NCBI RefSeq assembly: GCF_900101625.1
Contig: NZ_FMYZ01000008.1
Location: 247,363-311,362 of the forward strand
Direction of reading: 5' to 3'
DNA from: Cupriavidus sp. YR651
Lineage (GTDB): Bacteria > Pseudomonadota > Gammaproteobacteria > Burkholderiales > Burkholderiaceae
Length of the DNA stretch: 64,000 bases
Made by a program: the position numbers and the translations under genes. The notes beneath the pieces were generated by a model. It worked only from the letters and a program-made list of their open reading frames with translations, made no database searches and was not told the origin of the DNA. Below are positions 33,620 to 40,746 of this stretch, in pieces (the first letter of the stretch is position 1; every line of letters begins with the position of its first letter).

Positions 33620-34441
33620 ATGCCTTTCGCAATTGCCAAGGATGGCACCGACATCTATTTCAAGGACTGGGGAACCGGTCGCCCGATCGTGTTCTCGCAT
33701 GGCTGGCCGCTCAGCGGCGACGCCTGGGACGCGCAGATGCTGTTCTTCGTGCAGCAGGGCTTTCGCGTGATCGCGCATGACCGCCGGGGCCACGGCCGCT
33801 CGGGCCAGCCGTCGGAGGGCAACGACATGGACACCTATGCCGACGACCTCGCCGCCGTGCTGGAGAAGCTCGGCATCCAGGGCGCGGCATTGGTCGGCCA
33901 CTCCACGGGCGGTGGCGAAGTGGCGCACTACATCGGGCGTCACGGCACGAAGCGCGTGGCGCAGGCCGTGCTGATTGGCGCCGTGCCGCCGCTGATGCTC
34001 AAGACCGCGACCAATCCGGGCGGTCTGCCGATCGATGTGTTCGATGGCATTCGCAAGGGTGTCGCGGGCAACCGCTCGCAGTTCTACAAGGACCTGGCCC
34101 TGCCGTTCTACGGCTTCAACCGGCCGGGCGCCACGCCCTCGCAGGGCACCATCGATGCGTTCTGGGCACAGGGCATGGCTGGCGGCATCAAGGGGCAGTA
34201 CGAGTGCATCAGGCAGTTTTCGGAGGTGGACTACACCGAGGACCTGAAGAAGATCGACGTGCCGACCCTGATCCTGCACGGCGAGGACGACCAGATCGTG
34301 CCGATCGACAATGCCGGCCGGATGTCGGCAAAGATCGTCAAGGGCGCGGTGCTCAAGACCTATCCCGGGTTCTCGCACGGCATGTGCGAGGTCAACGCCG
34401 ACGTGATCAACGCGGACCTGCTGGCATTCCTGAAGCAGTAG
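33620..34441 (+). CDS. alpha/beta hydrolase, cofactor-free haloperoxidase-like
   Basis: A 273-residue hydrolase of the bacterial non-heme chloroperoxidase/esterase group. The triad is Ser95 (LVGHSTGGGEVAHYI), Asp224 (LHGEDDQIVP) and His253 (FSHGM). Other conserved parts are DGTDIYFKDWG, FSHGWPLSGDAW and AHDRRGHGRS. These enzymes are esterases that can form peracids from acetate and peroxide, causing apparent haloperoxidase activity. An AAGGAG site sets the start at 33620; the frame runs upstream without similarity. It is monocistronic, with a hairpin after the stop. Confidence 0.92.
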   Translation: MPFAIAKDGTDIYFKDWGTGRPIVFSHGWPLSGDAWDAQMLFFVQQGFRVIAHDRRGHGRSGQPSEGNDMDTYADDLAAVLEKLGIQGAALVGHSTGGGEVAHYIGRHGTKRVAQAVLIGAVPPLMLKTATNPGGLPIDVFDGIRKGVAGNRSQFYKDLALPFYGFNRPGATPSQGTIDAFWAQGMAGGIKGQYECIRQFSEVDYTEDLKKIDVPTLILHGEDDQIVPIDNAGRMSAKIVKGAVLKTYPGFSHGMCEVNADVINADLLAFLKQ

Positions 34442-34450
34442 GCCCCGCGC

Positions 34451-34500
34451 CGTCTGCGCCGGCGCCCGGATGTGCGGGCGCAGACGATAAGAATTTTTTG
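34451..34500 (+). terminator. probable intrinsic terminator
   Basis: CGTCTGCGCC (34451-34460) pairs with GGCGCAGACG (34477-34486). A short A-rich spacer and a run of six T follow. The gap between stem and T-run is longer than ideal. Confidence 0.6.
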
Positions 34501-34634
34501 GTTAATCCGTCTGAAAATCGCTTTTTTCTTCTTCCGGCTGGGGCCAGACTGTGGCCTGCAGCGCGTCCTCCGGCCCAGAGAGGCCGGCCCCCGGTTTTCC
34601 GCGCTGTCTACATAACAATGACACCGGAGACCCC

Positions 34635-35642
34635 ATGACCCACCTCACCCGCGCGGCCCGTCGCCGCATGCTGCTGGCCGGAATGGCCGGCCTGGCCACG
34701 ACCACGGCGCTTCGTGTCTCCCCGGCCTTCGCCGCGTGGCCGGACAAGCCGATCCGGCTGGTGGTGCCGTATCCGCCGGGTGGCGCGACCGACGTGATCG
34801 GCCGCATCATCGCCACCAAGCTCAGTGAAGCGCTCGGCCAGCAGGTGGTGGTCGACAATCGCAGCGGCGCCGGCGGCAATATCGGCGCGGAGGTGGTCGC
34901 CAAGGCCGCACCGGACGGCTACACGCTGCTGATGGGCGCGCTGACGTCCCATTCGACGATGGCCACGCTGGAGCGCGGCAAGCTGCGCTATGACCTCGTC
35001 AAGGACTTTGCGCCGGTGATGGTGGTAGGCTCGGTGCCACTCGTGGTCGTCGTGAATCCCAAGCTGCCCGTGCATACGCTGCAGGAACTGATCCAGTTTG
35101 GCCGCGCCAACCCCGGCAAGCTGAACTACGCGTCGTCGGGCGCCGGCGCGCCGCAGCGCATGGCCGCCGAAATCTTCCGCAAGGAGGCCGGTATCGACAT
35201 GGTCCATGTTCCCTACAAGGGCAGCGGCCCCGCCATGACCGACCTCGTGGCCGGGCAGGTCAACATGATGGTGGAGACCGTGCCCGCCGCGCAGCCGTTC
35301 ATCAAGGCCGGCCAGTTGCGCGCGCTGGCCGTGGCCGCGCCCAGGCGGATCTCGATGCTGCCGGACGTGCCGTCGGCCGTCGAGGCCGGCATGCCGGCGC
35401 TCGACGTCAGCTCCACGTTCGGCGTGCTGGCACCCGCGGGCACCCCCGCGCCGGTTGTCGAGCGCCTGAACGCGGCCATCGCCAGAATGCTGGAAGCGCC
35501 CGATGTGAAAGACCAGTTCCTGAAGCAGGGCGTCTATGCCCTGAGCCCGACCTCGCCCGACAAGGCCGCGGATCGCCTGCGGACCGAGGTCACCCGCTGG
35601 GAAAAGGTCATTACCGACGCCCAGATCAAATCCGATAGCTGA
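34635..35642 (+). CDS. Bug-type (TctC family) periplasmic receptor
   Basis: A 335-residue orphan Bug receptor. A twin-arginine-like signal (RRRMLLAGMAGLATTTALRVSPAFA) precedes WPDKPIRLVVPYPPGGATDVIGRIIA, then VVDNRSGAGGNIGAEVVAKAAPDGYTLLMG and MVHVPYKGSGPAMTDLVAGQVNMM. These are classic Bordetella uptake gene motifs. No tctA/tctB is attached, as is usual for Bug proteins in this group. It precedes the IlvD/Edd dehydratase by 62 bases on the same strand, suggesting it binds the sugar acid that this enzyme dehydrates. Confidence 0.93.
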   Translation: MTHLTRAARRRMLLAGMAGLATTTALRVSPAFAAWPDKPIRLVVPYPPGGATDVIGRIIATKLSEALGQQVVVDNRSGAGGNIGAEVVAKAAPDGYTLLMGALTSHSTMATLERGKLRYDLVKDFAPVMVVGSVPLVVVVNPKLPVHTLQELIQFGRANPGKLNYASSGAGAPQRMAAEIFRKEAGIDMVHVPYKGSGPAMTDLVAGQVNMMVETVPAAQPFIKAGQLRALAVAAPRRISMLPDVPSAVEAGMPALDVSSTFGVLAPAGTPAPVVERLNAAIARMLEAPDVKDQFLKQGVYALSPTSPDKAADRLRTEVTRWEKVITDAQIKSDS

Positions 35643-35647
35643 CCGGC

Positions 35648-35695
35648 GGCTTCATCGCCGGCTTCAGCGCCAATCCACGCGCGACTTCATCGCCC
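35648..35695. repeat. 12-bp tandem array after the Bug receptor stop
   Basis: GGCTTCATCGCC (35648-35659), GGCTTCAGCGCC (35660-35671), a diverged unit (35672-35683) and ACTTCATCGCCC (35684-35695). It begins six bases after the stop codon and fills the gap to the dehydratase gene. Confidence 0.6.
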
Positions 35696-35704
35696 ATTCG
35701 AATC

Positions 35705-37486
35705 ATGACCCAGACACCCAAGGACACGCCCCCCAAGGACACGACCCCCGCATCGACCGACGCCGGCCAGCCCGGCGCGGGCGGCCTGCGCAAGGGCCTG
35801 ACCAACTACGGCGACCTCGGCTTCTCGCTGTTCCTGCGCAAGGCGTTCATCAAGGGCTCCGGCTATACGGACAGCGCGCTCGATCGTCCCGTGATCGGCA
35901 TTGCCGATACCGGCAGCGCCTATAACCCGTGCCACGGCAACATGCCCCAGCTGCTGGACGCCGTGAAGCGCGGCATCATGCTGGCGGGCGGGTTGCCGAT
36001 GCCCTTCCCGACGATCTCGGTGCACGAGAGCTTTGCCGCGCCTACCAGCATGTACCTGCGCAACCTGATGTCGATGGACACGGAGGAGATGATCCGTGCC
36101 CAGCCGATGGATGCCGTGGTGCTGATCGGCGGTTGCGACAAGACCGTGCCGGCGCAGCTGATGGGCGCGGCGTCCGCTGGCGTGCCCGCGATCCAGCTGG
36201 TGACCGGGGCGATGCTGACGGGCTCGCATCGCAGCGAGCGCGTGGGCGCGTGCACGGACTGCCGCCGCTACTGGGGCAAGTTCCGTGCGGGCGAGATCGA
36301 TGCCGAGGAGACCGCCGACGTCAACAACCAGCTGGTGGCCAGCGTGGGCACCTGCTCGGTGATGGGCACGGCCAGCACGATGGCCTGCCTGGCCGAGGCG
36401 ATGGGCATGAGCCTGCCAGGCTCGGCCACGCCGCCGGCCGTGACCGCCGACCGCATCCGCATGGCCGAGCTGACCGGCGCGCGGGCGGTGGCGATGGCAA
36501 AGGAGCGTCTGACGATCGACCGCATCCTCACGCCGGCGGCGTTCGAGAACGCCATGCGCGTGCTGCTGGCCATCGGCGGGTCCACCAATGGCATCGTGCA
36601 CCTGGCGGCCATCGCCGGACGCATGGGGCTGGATATCGACATGCAGGCGCTCGACCGCATGGGCCGCGAGACGCCTGTGCTGCTGGATCTGAAGCCGAGC
36701 GGCCAGCACTACATGGAGGATTTCCACAAGGCGGGTGGCATGGCCACGCTGCTGCGCGAGTTGAAGCCGCTGCTGCGCCTGGACGCGCTGACGGTCACGG
36801 GCCGCACGCTGGGCGAGGAAATCGAGGCGGCCGGCCCCGGCTTCAGGCAGGCTGTGGTGCGCACGATTGCCGATCCGATCTATCCGCAGGGTGGCATCGC
36901 GGTGCTGGGCGGCAACCTCGCGCCGGGCGGCGCCATCATCAAGCAGTCCGCCGCCGATGCGAAGCTGATGGAGCACGAGGGCCGCGTGGTCGTGTTCGAG
37001 GACTCGCAGGACCTGGTCGATCGCATCGACACGGACGACCTCGATGTGCAGGCGGACGACATCCTGGTGTTGCGCAACATCGGCCCCAAGGGTGCGCCGG
37101 GCATGCCGGAGGCGGGCTACATCCCGATCCCGCGCAAGCTGGCGCGCGCGGGTGTGAAGGACATGGTGCGGATTTCCGATGGCCGCATGAGCGGCACCGC
37201 GTTCGGCACGGTGGTGCTGCACGTCACGCCGGAAGCGGCGGTGGGCGGCCCGCTGGCGCTGGTGCGTACCGGTGACCGCATCCGCCTGAGTGTCAGCCGG
37301 CGCGAACTGAGCCTGCTGGTGCCGGACGAGGAACTCGCGCGGCGGCGCGCGGCGTCGCCGGTGGTCGAACCCAGCGCACCACGCGGCTACCTGAAGCTGT
37401 TCCTGCAGACGGTGACGCAGGCTGATCAGGGCGTGGATTTCGACTTCCTGCGCGCGCCCGAGACCCGTGGCAAGACGCCGGAATAG
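35705..37486 (+). CDS. IlvD/Edd family dehydratase (sugar-acid dehydratase type)
   Basis: A 593-residue Fe-S dehydratase. Cluster ligands are Cys76 (AYNPCHGNM), Cys144 (LIGGCDKTVPA) and Cys217 (SVGTCSVMGTAST). The GGSTNGIVHLAAIA and ISDGRMSGTAFGTVVLHVTPEA motifs are conserved. Sequence features such as HRSERVGACTDCRRYWG are found in pentonate/hexonate dehydratases (L-arabinonate, D-xylonate type) rather than housekeeping IlvD. These convert an aldonic acid to a 2-keto-3-deoxy acid. The adjacent Bug receptor, DapA-like aldolase and RraA-like protein support a sugar-acid catabolic cluster. Confidence 0.9.
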   Translation: MTQTPKDTPPKDTTPASTDAGQPGAGGLRKGLTNYGDLGFSLFLRKAFIKGSGYTDSALDRPVIGIADTGSAYNPCHGNMPQLLDAVKRGIMLAGGLPMPFPTISVHESFAAPTSMYLRNLMSMDTEEMIRAQPMDAVVLIGGCDKTVPAQLMGAASAGVPAIQLVTGAMLTGSHRSERVGACTDCRRYWGKFRAGEIDAEETADVNNQLVASVGTCSVMGTASTMACLAEAMGMSLPGSATPPAVTADRIRMAELTGARAVAMAKERLTIDRILTPAAFENAMRVLLAIGGSTNGIVHLAAIAGRMGLDIDMQALDRMGRETPVLLDLKPSGQHYMEDFHKAGGMATLLRELKPLLRLDALTVTGRTLGEEIEAAGPGFRQAVVRTIADPIYPQGGIAVLGGNLAPGGAIIKQSAADAKLMEHEGRVVVFEDSQDLVDRIDTDDLDVQADDILVLRNIGPKGAPGMPEAGYIPIPRKLARAGVKDMVRISDGRMSGTAFGTVVLHVTPEAAVGGPLALVRTGDRIRLSVSRRELSLLVPDEELARRRAASPVVEPSAPRGYLKLFLQTVTQADQGVDFDFLRAPETRGKTPE

Positions 37487-37496
37487 CGCCGTGGTC

Positions 37497-38423
37497 TCAG
37501 GCTTGCCGCGTCGCCTTGCGTCGCGTGCGCGGTGCCGCCGCCTCGGCGCGGGCGGTGCCGAACAGCGCGCGCGCCTCGGCCAGCAGCGCCTCGGCCAGCG
37601 TGGCGCGGGGGCCGTGCGTGGCCCAGATCAGGCCGACACGCCGCACCGGCGCGCGGTCCGGCAGCGGCAGGCGGGCGATATCGAGCCGCCCGTCCCACAT
37701 CGGCGCCCAGTCCGGCACCAGCGCCACGCCCAGGCCCTCGCTGACCAGCGCGGCGATGACCATCAGGCCGTCGACTTCCAGCCGCTGGTGCGGCCGCAGG
37801 TTGTGGTCGCGCAGGTAGCGGTCTGCCAGCTGGCCGCCCAGCACCGAGCGGTCGTAGCGGATGAACGGCTGGGTCGCCAGCAGCGCGTGCGGGTCCTGGC
37901 CGGCCATCGACGCCGGCGCCACCACCACCAGCGGTTCGGCGATGAATTCTTCCCACTGGTAGCCCTTGGCCACGGCGAACTGCGGCTCGACGACGATGGC
38001 CGCGTCCAGCTCGCCGCGCACCAGGCTTTCGCACAGCTCGATGGAGCGGCCGGGTTTGACGAACAGGCTCACGTTGGGATGCTGGCGATAGAGCCGCCCC
38101 AGCAGCGGCGGCACGATGCTGCCCATGGCCGTGACGAACGAGCCCAGCCGGAATTCGCCGAGCGACGCATCGCCGCTGGCCACCGTGTTCATGTCGCGGA
38201 TGTCGCGAATGATCTGCCGGGCACGGTCCAGGATGCGGATGCCGGCCTCGGTTGGCACCACGGATCGGCCCGCGCGCCGCACCAGCGGCACGCCAAGCTC
38301 TTCCTCGAGCGCATGCAGCCGGGCCGCGATTGCGGCCGGCGTCAGGTCCAGCCGGCGCGCCGCTTCCGCGAGCGAACCGACATCGACCACCGTAACGAAG
38401 CTTTGCAAGAATCGGACGTCCAT
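37497..38423 (-). CDS. LysR family regulator of the sugar-acid cluster
   Basis: A 308-residue LysR protein. It starts MDVRFLQSFVTVVDVGSLAEAARRLDLTPAAIAARLHALEEELG and has a standard co-inducer domain (PNVSLFVKPGRS, LVSEGLGVALVPDWAPMW). The C-terminal tail is basic. It lies between the dehydratase (convergent, 10 bases away) and the DapA-like gene (divergent, 44 bases away), so it is the natural regulator of the cluster, with the operator in the short divergent gap. Confidence 0.93.
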   Translation of the reverse strand: MDVRFLQSFVTVVDVGSLAEAARRLDLTPAAIAARLHALEEELGVPLVRRAGRSVVPTEAGIRILDRARQIIRDIRDMNTVASGDASLGEFRLGSFVTAMGSIVPPLLGRLYRQHPNVSLFVKPGRSIELCESLVRGELDAAIVVEPQFAVAKGYQWEEFIAEPLVVVAPASMAGQDPHALLATQPFIRYDRSVLGGQLADRYLRDHNLRPHQRLEVDGLMVIAALVSEGLGVALVPDWAPMWDGRLDIARLPLPDRAPVRRVGLIWATHGPRATLAEALLAEARALFGTARAEAAAPRTRRKATRQA

Positions 38424-38467
38424 CGTGGCATGCTAGCAAACTTGCCACTTCCCATGCAGGAGCCACC

Positions 38468-39406
38468 ATGCCATTGACCGCTGACGCCCGCGGCGTCTTC
38501 CCGATTGCCCCGACCCCGTTCTTCGACGACGGCTCGATCGATACCGCATCGATCGACCGGCTGACCGACTTCTACGTCGCCTGCGGCGCCACCGGCATCA
38601 CGGTGCTGGGCCAGCTCGGCGAAGCCCCCAAGCTGGAACACGCCGAATCCGTGGACGTGGCCGCGCGCATGATCCGTCGCGCGGGGCAATTGCCGGTGGT
38701 GGTGGGGGTGTCGGCGCCCGGTTTTGCGGCGATGCGCGCGCTCACGCGCGAGGTCATGGACCGTGGCGCGGCCGGCGTGATGATCGCCCCGCCCAACACG
38801 CTGCGCACCGACGACCAGATCGTCGGCTACTACCGCCAGGCGGTGGAAGCCATCGGCGCCGACGTGCCATTCGTGATCCAGGACTATCCGCTCACGTTCT
38901 CCGTCCAGATGACGCCGGGGGTGATCCGCCGCATCGTGCAGGACCTGCCGTCGTGCGTGATGCTCAAGCATGAAGACTGGCCGGGGCTGGAGAAGATCTC
39001 CACGCTGCGGGGCTTCGAGGCGGACGGATCGATGCGCCATGTCTCGATCCTGTGCGGCAACAACGGCCTGTTCCTCGACTACGAGGTGGAACGCGGCGCC
39101 GATGGCGCCAACACGGGCTACTGCTTCCCGGACATGCTGTGCGATGTGGTGCGCCTGCATGCGGCGGGCCAGCGCGAGGCCGCCCATGACCTGTTCGACG
39201 CCCACCTGCCGCTGCTGCGCTACGAGCAACAGCCCGGCGCCGGGCTGGCCGTGCGCAAGTACGTGATGATGCGGCGCGGGCTGCTGACGTCCGCCGCGCA
39301 GCGCAAGCCGGCGGCGACCATGTCGGCCACGGCGCGTGCCGAGGTCGATCACCTGCTGACCCGCCTGGCCCGCCATGACGCGCGCGCCGCCGCCGCGCTG
39401 GGCTGA
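38468..39406 (+). CDS. DapA/DHDPS superfamily aldolase or dehydratase
   Basis: A 312-residue class I lyase. It starts RGVFPIAPTPFFDDGSID and holds the Schiff-base lysine Lys167 (SCVMLKHEDWPG) and Tyr140 (IQDYPLTF). The canonical GTTGE loop is replaced by LGQLGEAPKLEH, typical of non-housekeeping members such as 2-keto-3-deoxy-acid aldolases or 5-keto-4-deoxyglucarate-type dehydratases. It should act on the product of the IlvD/Edd dehydratase, releasing pyruvate or a keto acid. It is divergent from LysR and followed 33 bases later by the RraA-like gene. Confidence 0.9.
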   Translation: MPLTADARGVFPIAPTPFFDDGSIDTASIDRLTDFYVACGATGITVLGQLGEAPKLEHAESVDVAARMIRRAGQLPVVVGVSAPGFAAMRALTREVMDRGAAGVMIAPPNTLRTDDQIVGYYRQAVEAIGADVPFVIQDYPLTFSVQMTPGVIRRIVQDLPSCVMLKHEDWPGLEKISTLRGFEADGSMRHVSILCGNNGLFLDYEVERGADGANTGYCFPDMLCDVVRLHAAGQREAAHDLFDAHLPLLRYEQQPGAGLAVRKYVMMRRGLLTSAAQRKPAATMSATARAEVDHLLTRLARHDARAAAALG

Positions 39407-39439
39407 GGCATTTCCCTTTCCTTCCGCTTGGATCGCACC

Positions 39440-40168
39440 ATGACGACCGAATCGCTCGCAATCGACCCCGCCATCCGGGATGCCCTGCAATCCGTCTCCA
39501 CGGCCACGCTGACCACGGTGCTGCTCAAGCACGGCCTGCGCAACGTCTGGCTGCGCGGCACGCGGCCGCTGGCGCCGGGGCTGCCGCGCATCGTCGGGCG
39601 CGCGTTCACGCTGCGCTTTGTGCCGGCGCGCGAGGACCTGGCCACCCCAGCCTCGTGGGCGTCGCCTATTTCCACGCGCGCCGCCATCGAGGCCATGCCG
39701 GCTGGCTGCGTGGCGGTGGTGGGCGCGCTGGGCGTGACCGATGCCGGGATCTTCGGCGACATCCTCTGCGCGCGGATGCAGAAGCGCGGCGTGGCGGCGC
39801 TGGTGACGGATGGCGTGGTCCGCGATGTGGCGGGCGTGCTGCAAACCGGACTGCCGGTCTGGTGCCAGGGCACGGCGGCGCCGCCGTCGGTGGCGGGGCT
39901 GACCTTCGTCGGCTGGCAGGAGCCGATCGACTGTGGCGGCGTGGCCGTCTTCCCCAACGACGTCATCGTGGTCGATCAGGATGGCGCCGTGCTGATTCCC
40001 GCCGCGATGCTCGCCGACGTGGTGGCCGCATCGGTGGAGCAGGAGCGGCTGGAGGGCTGGATCATGGAAGAGGTCGACCGTGGCACGCCGCTGCCCGGAC
40101 TCTATCCGCCCAACGAGGAAAACAAGGCGCGCTACGCGGCGTGGCGGGCGGGCCAGGGGGTGTCCTGA
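39440..40168 (+). CDS. RraA family protein (HMG/CHA aldolase-like)
   Basis: A 242-residue RraA-fold protein. Conserved parts are STATLTTVLLKHGLRNVWL, the GVTDAGIFGDILCARMQKRGV segment and DGVVRDVAG, which carry the metal and substrate-binding residues in 4-hydroxy-4-methyl-2-oxoglutarate aldolases. FPNDVIVVDQDGAVLIP is also typical. In catabolic clusters these proteins act as divalent-metal aldolases or oxaloacetate decarboxylases, so a role in the terminal step of sugar-acid breakdown is likely. The ATG at 39440 is preferred over an in-frame TTG at 39428. An 11-bp array spans its stop. Confidence 0.88.
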   Translation: MTTESLAIDPAIRDALQSVSTATLTTVLLKHGLRNVWLRGTRPLAPGLPRIVGRAFTLRFVPAREDLATPASWASPISTRAAIEAMPAGCVAVVGALGVTDAGIFGDILCARMQKRGVAALVTDGVVRDVAGVLQTGLPVWCQGTAAPPSVAGLTFVGWQEPIDCGGVAVFPNDVIVVDQDGAVLIPAAMLADVVAASVEQERLEGWIMEEVDRGTPLPGLYPPNEENKARYAAWRAGQGVS

Positions 40169-40223
40169 GGGTGCCCCGGGCGTCCTGGTGGCGTCCTGAT
40201 GGCGTCCTCACGGCGTCCCGATC
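40160..40223. repeat. 11-bp tandem array spanning the RraA stop codon
   Basis: Four exact 11-bp steps: GCGTCCTGGTG (40180), GCGTCCTGATG (40191), GCGTCCTCACG (40202), GCGTCCCGATC (40213). A related unit, GTGTCCTGAGG (40160-40170), contains the RraA stop codon. The array runs to the last codon of the convergent small gene. Confidence 0.85.
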
Positions 40224-40539
40224 AGGCTAACGGATCGATGACCCGGTAGATTTCCCACCGCGCCGTCCCCGACACCACGAACGGCTCCAGTTCACGCCCC
40301 CACTGGGCGTGCGCGGCGATCTTGCCCAGCTCGGCCCACGCGCGGTCGAGCTCGCCCAGATCGGCGACTTCCCACTCGTGAACCACCGTGGCTTCCCGCG
40401 CGCCGACGGAGCCGGTGAGAAGCCGGCCACGCAGTAGCCCCGCCTGTGGCGCGATGTCGCGCGCCCATGCCTGCAGGCGGCCGATGACCTCCTGCTTGTG
40501 CCCGAAACGGGCGTCGATCTGCCACCTGGCGATGAGCAT
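40222..40539 (-). CDS. small hypothetical protein, ferredoxin-like alpha/beta barrel type
   Basis: A 105-residue protein: MLIARWQIDARFGHKQEVIGRLQAWARDIAP, then LLTGSVGAREATVVHEWEVADLGELDRAWAELGKIAAHAQWGRELEPFVVSGTARWEIYRV. The beta-alpha-beta pattern with a conserved HxxW/Fxx region resembles dimeric alpha/beta barrel (Dabb/NIPSNAP-like) proteins. I cannot name the exact family. An AGAGGAGG ribosome site fixes the ATG at 40539. It diverges from the BTAD/AAA regulator gene, which also has a small ferredoxin-fold gene on its other side. Confidence 0.7.
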   Translation of the reverse strand: MLIARWQIDARFGHKQEVIGRLQAWARDIAPQAGLLRGRLLTGSVGAREATVVHEWEVADLGELDRAWAELGKIAAHAQWGRELEPFVVSGTARWEIYRVIDPLA

Positions 40540-40746
40540 GATGAGCCTCCTCTGTGGTCTGGAAGTGGGTGGGGCCATGTGCTACCTTGATCTCAGCACG
40601 CCGGCCTGCAGCGCCTGTGACATGCGTTGCGTTGTCGCTGCACGGCTTCACTATGCGTGGCCACCGTTGGCACCACCGTTGATACGGCCGTGCCGGACCG
40701 CTGGCCACGCAGCGACGGCGCGGCCATCGACCCAGGGAGGTGCGAC

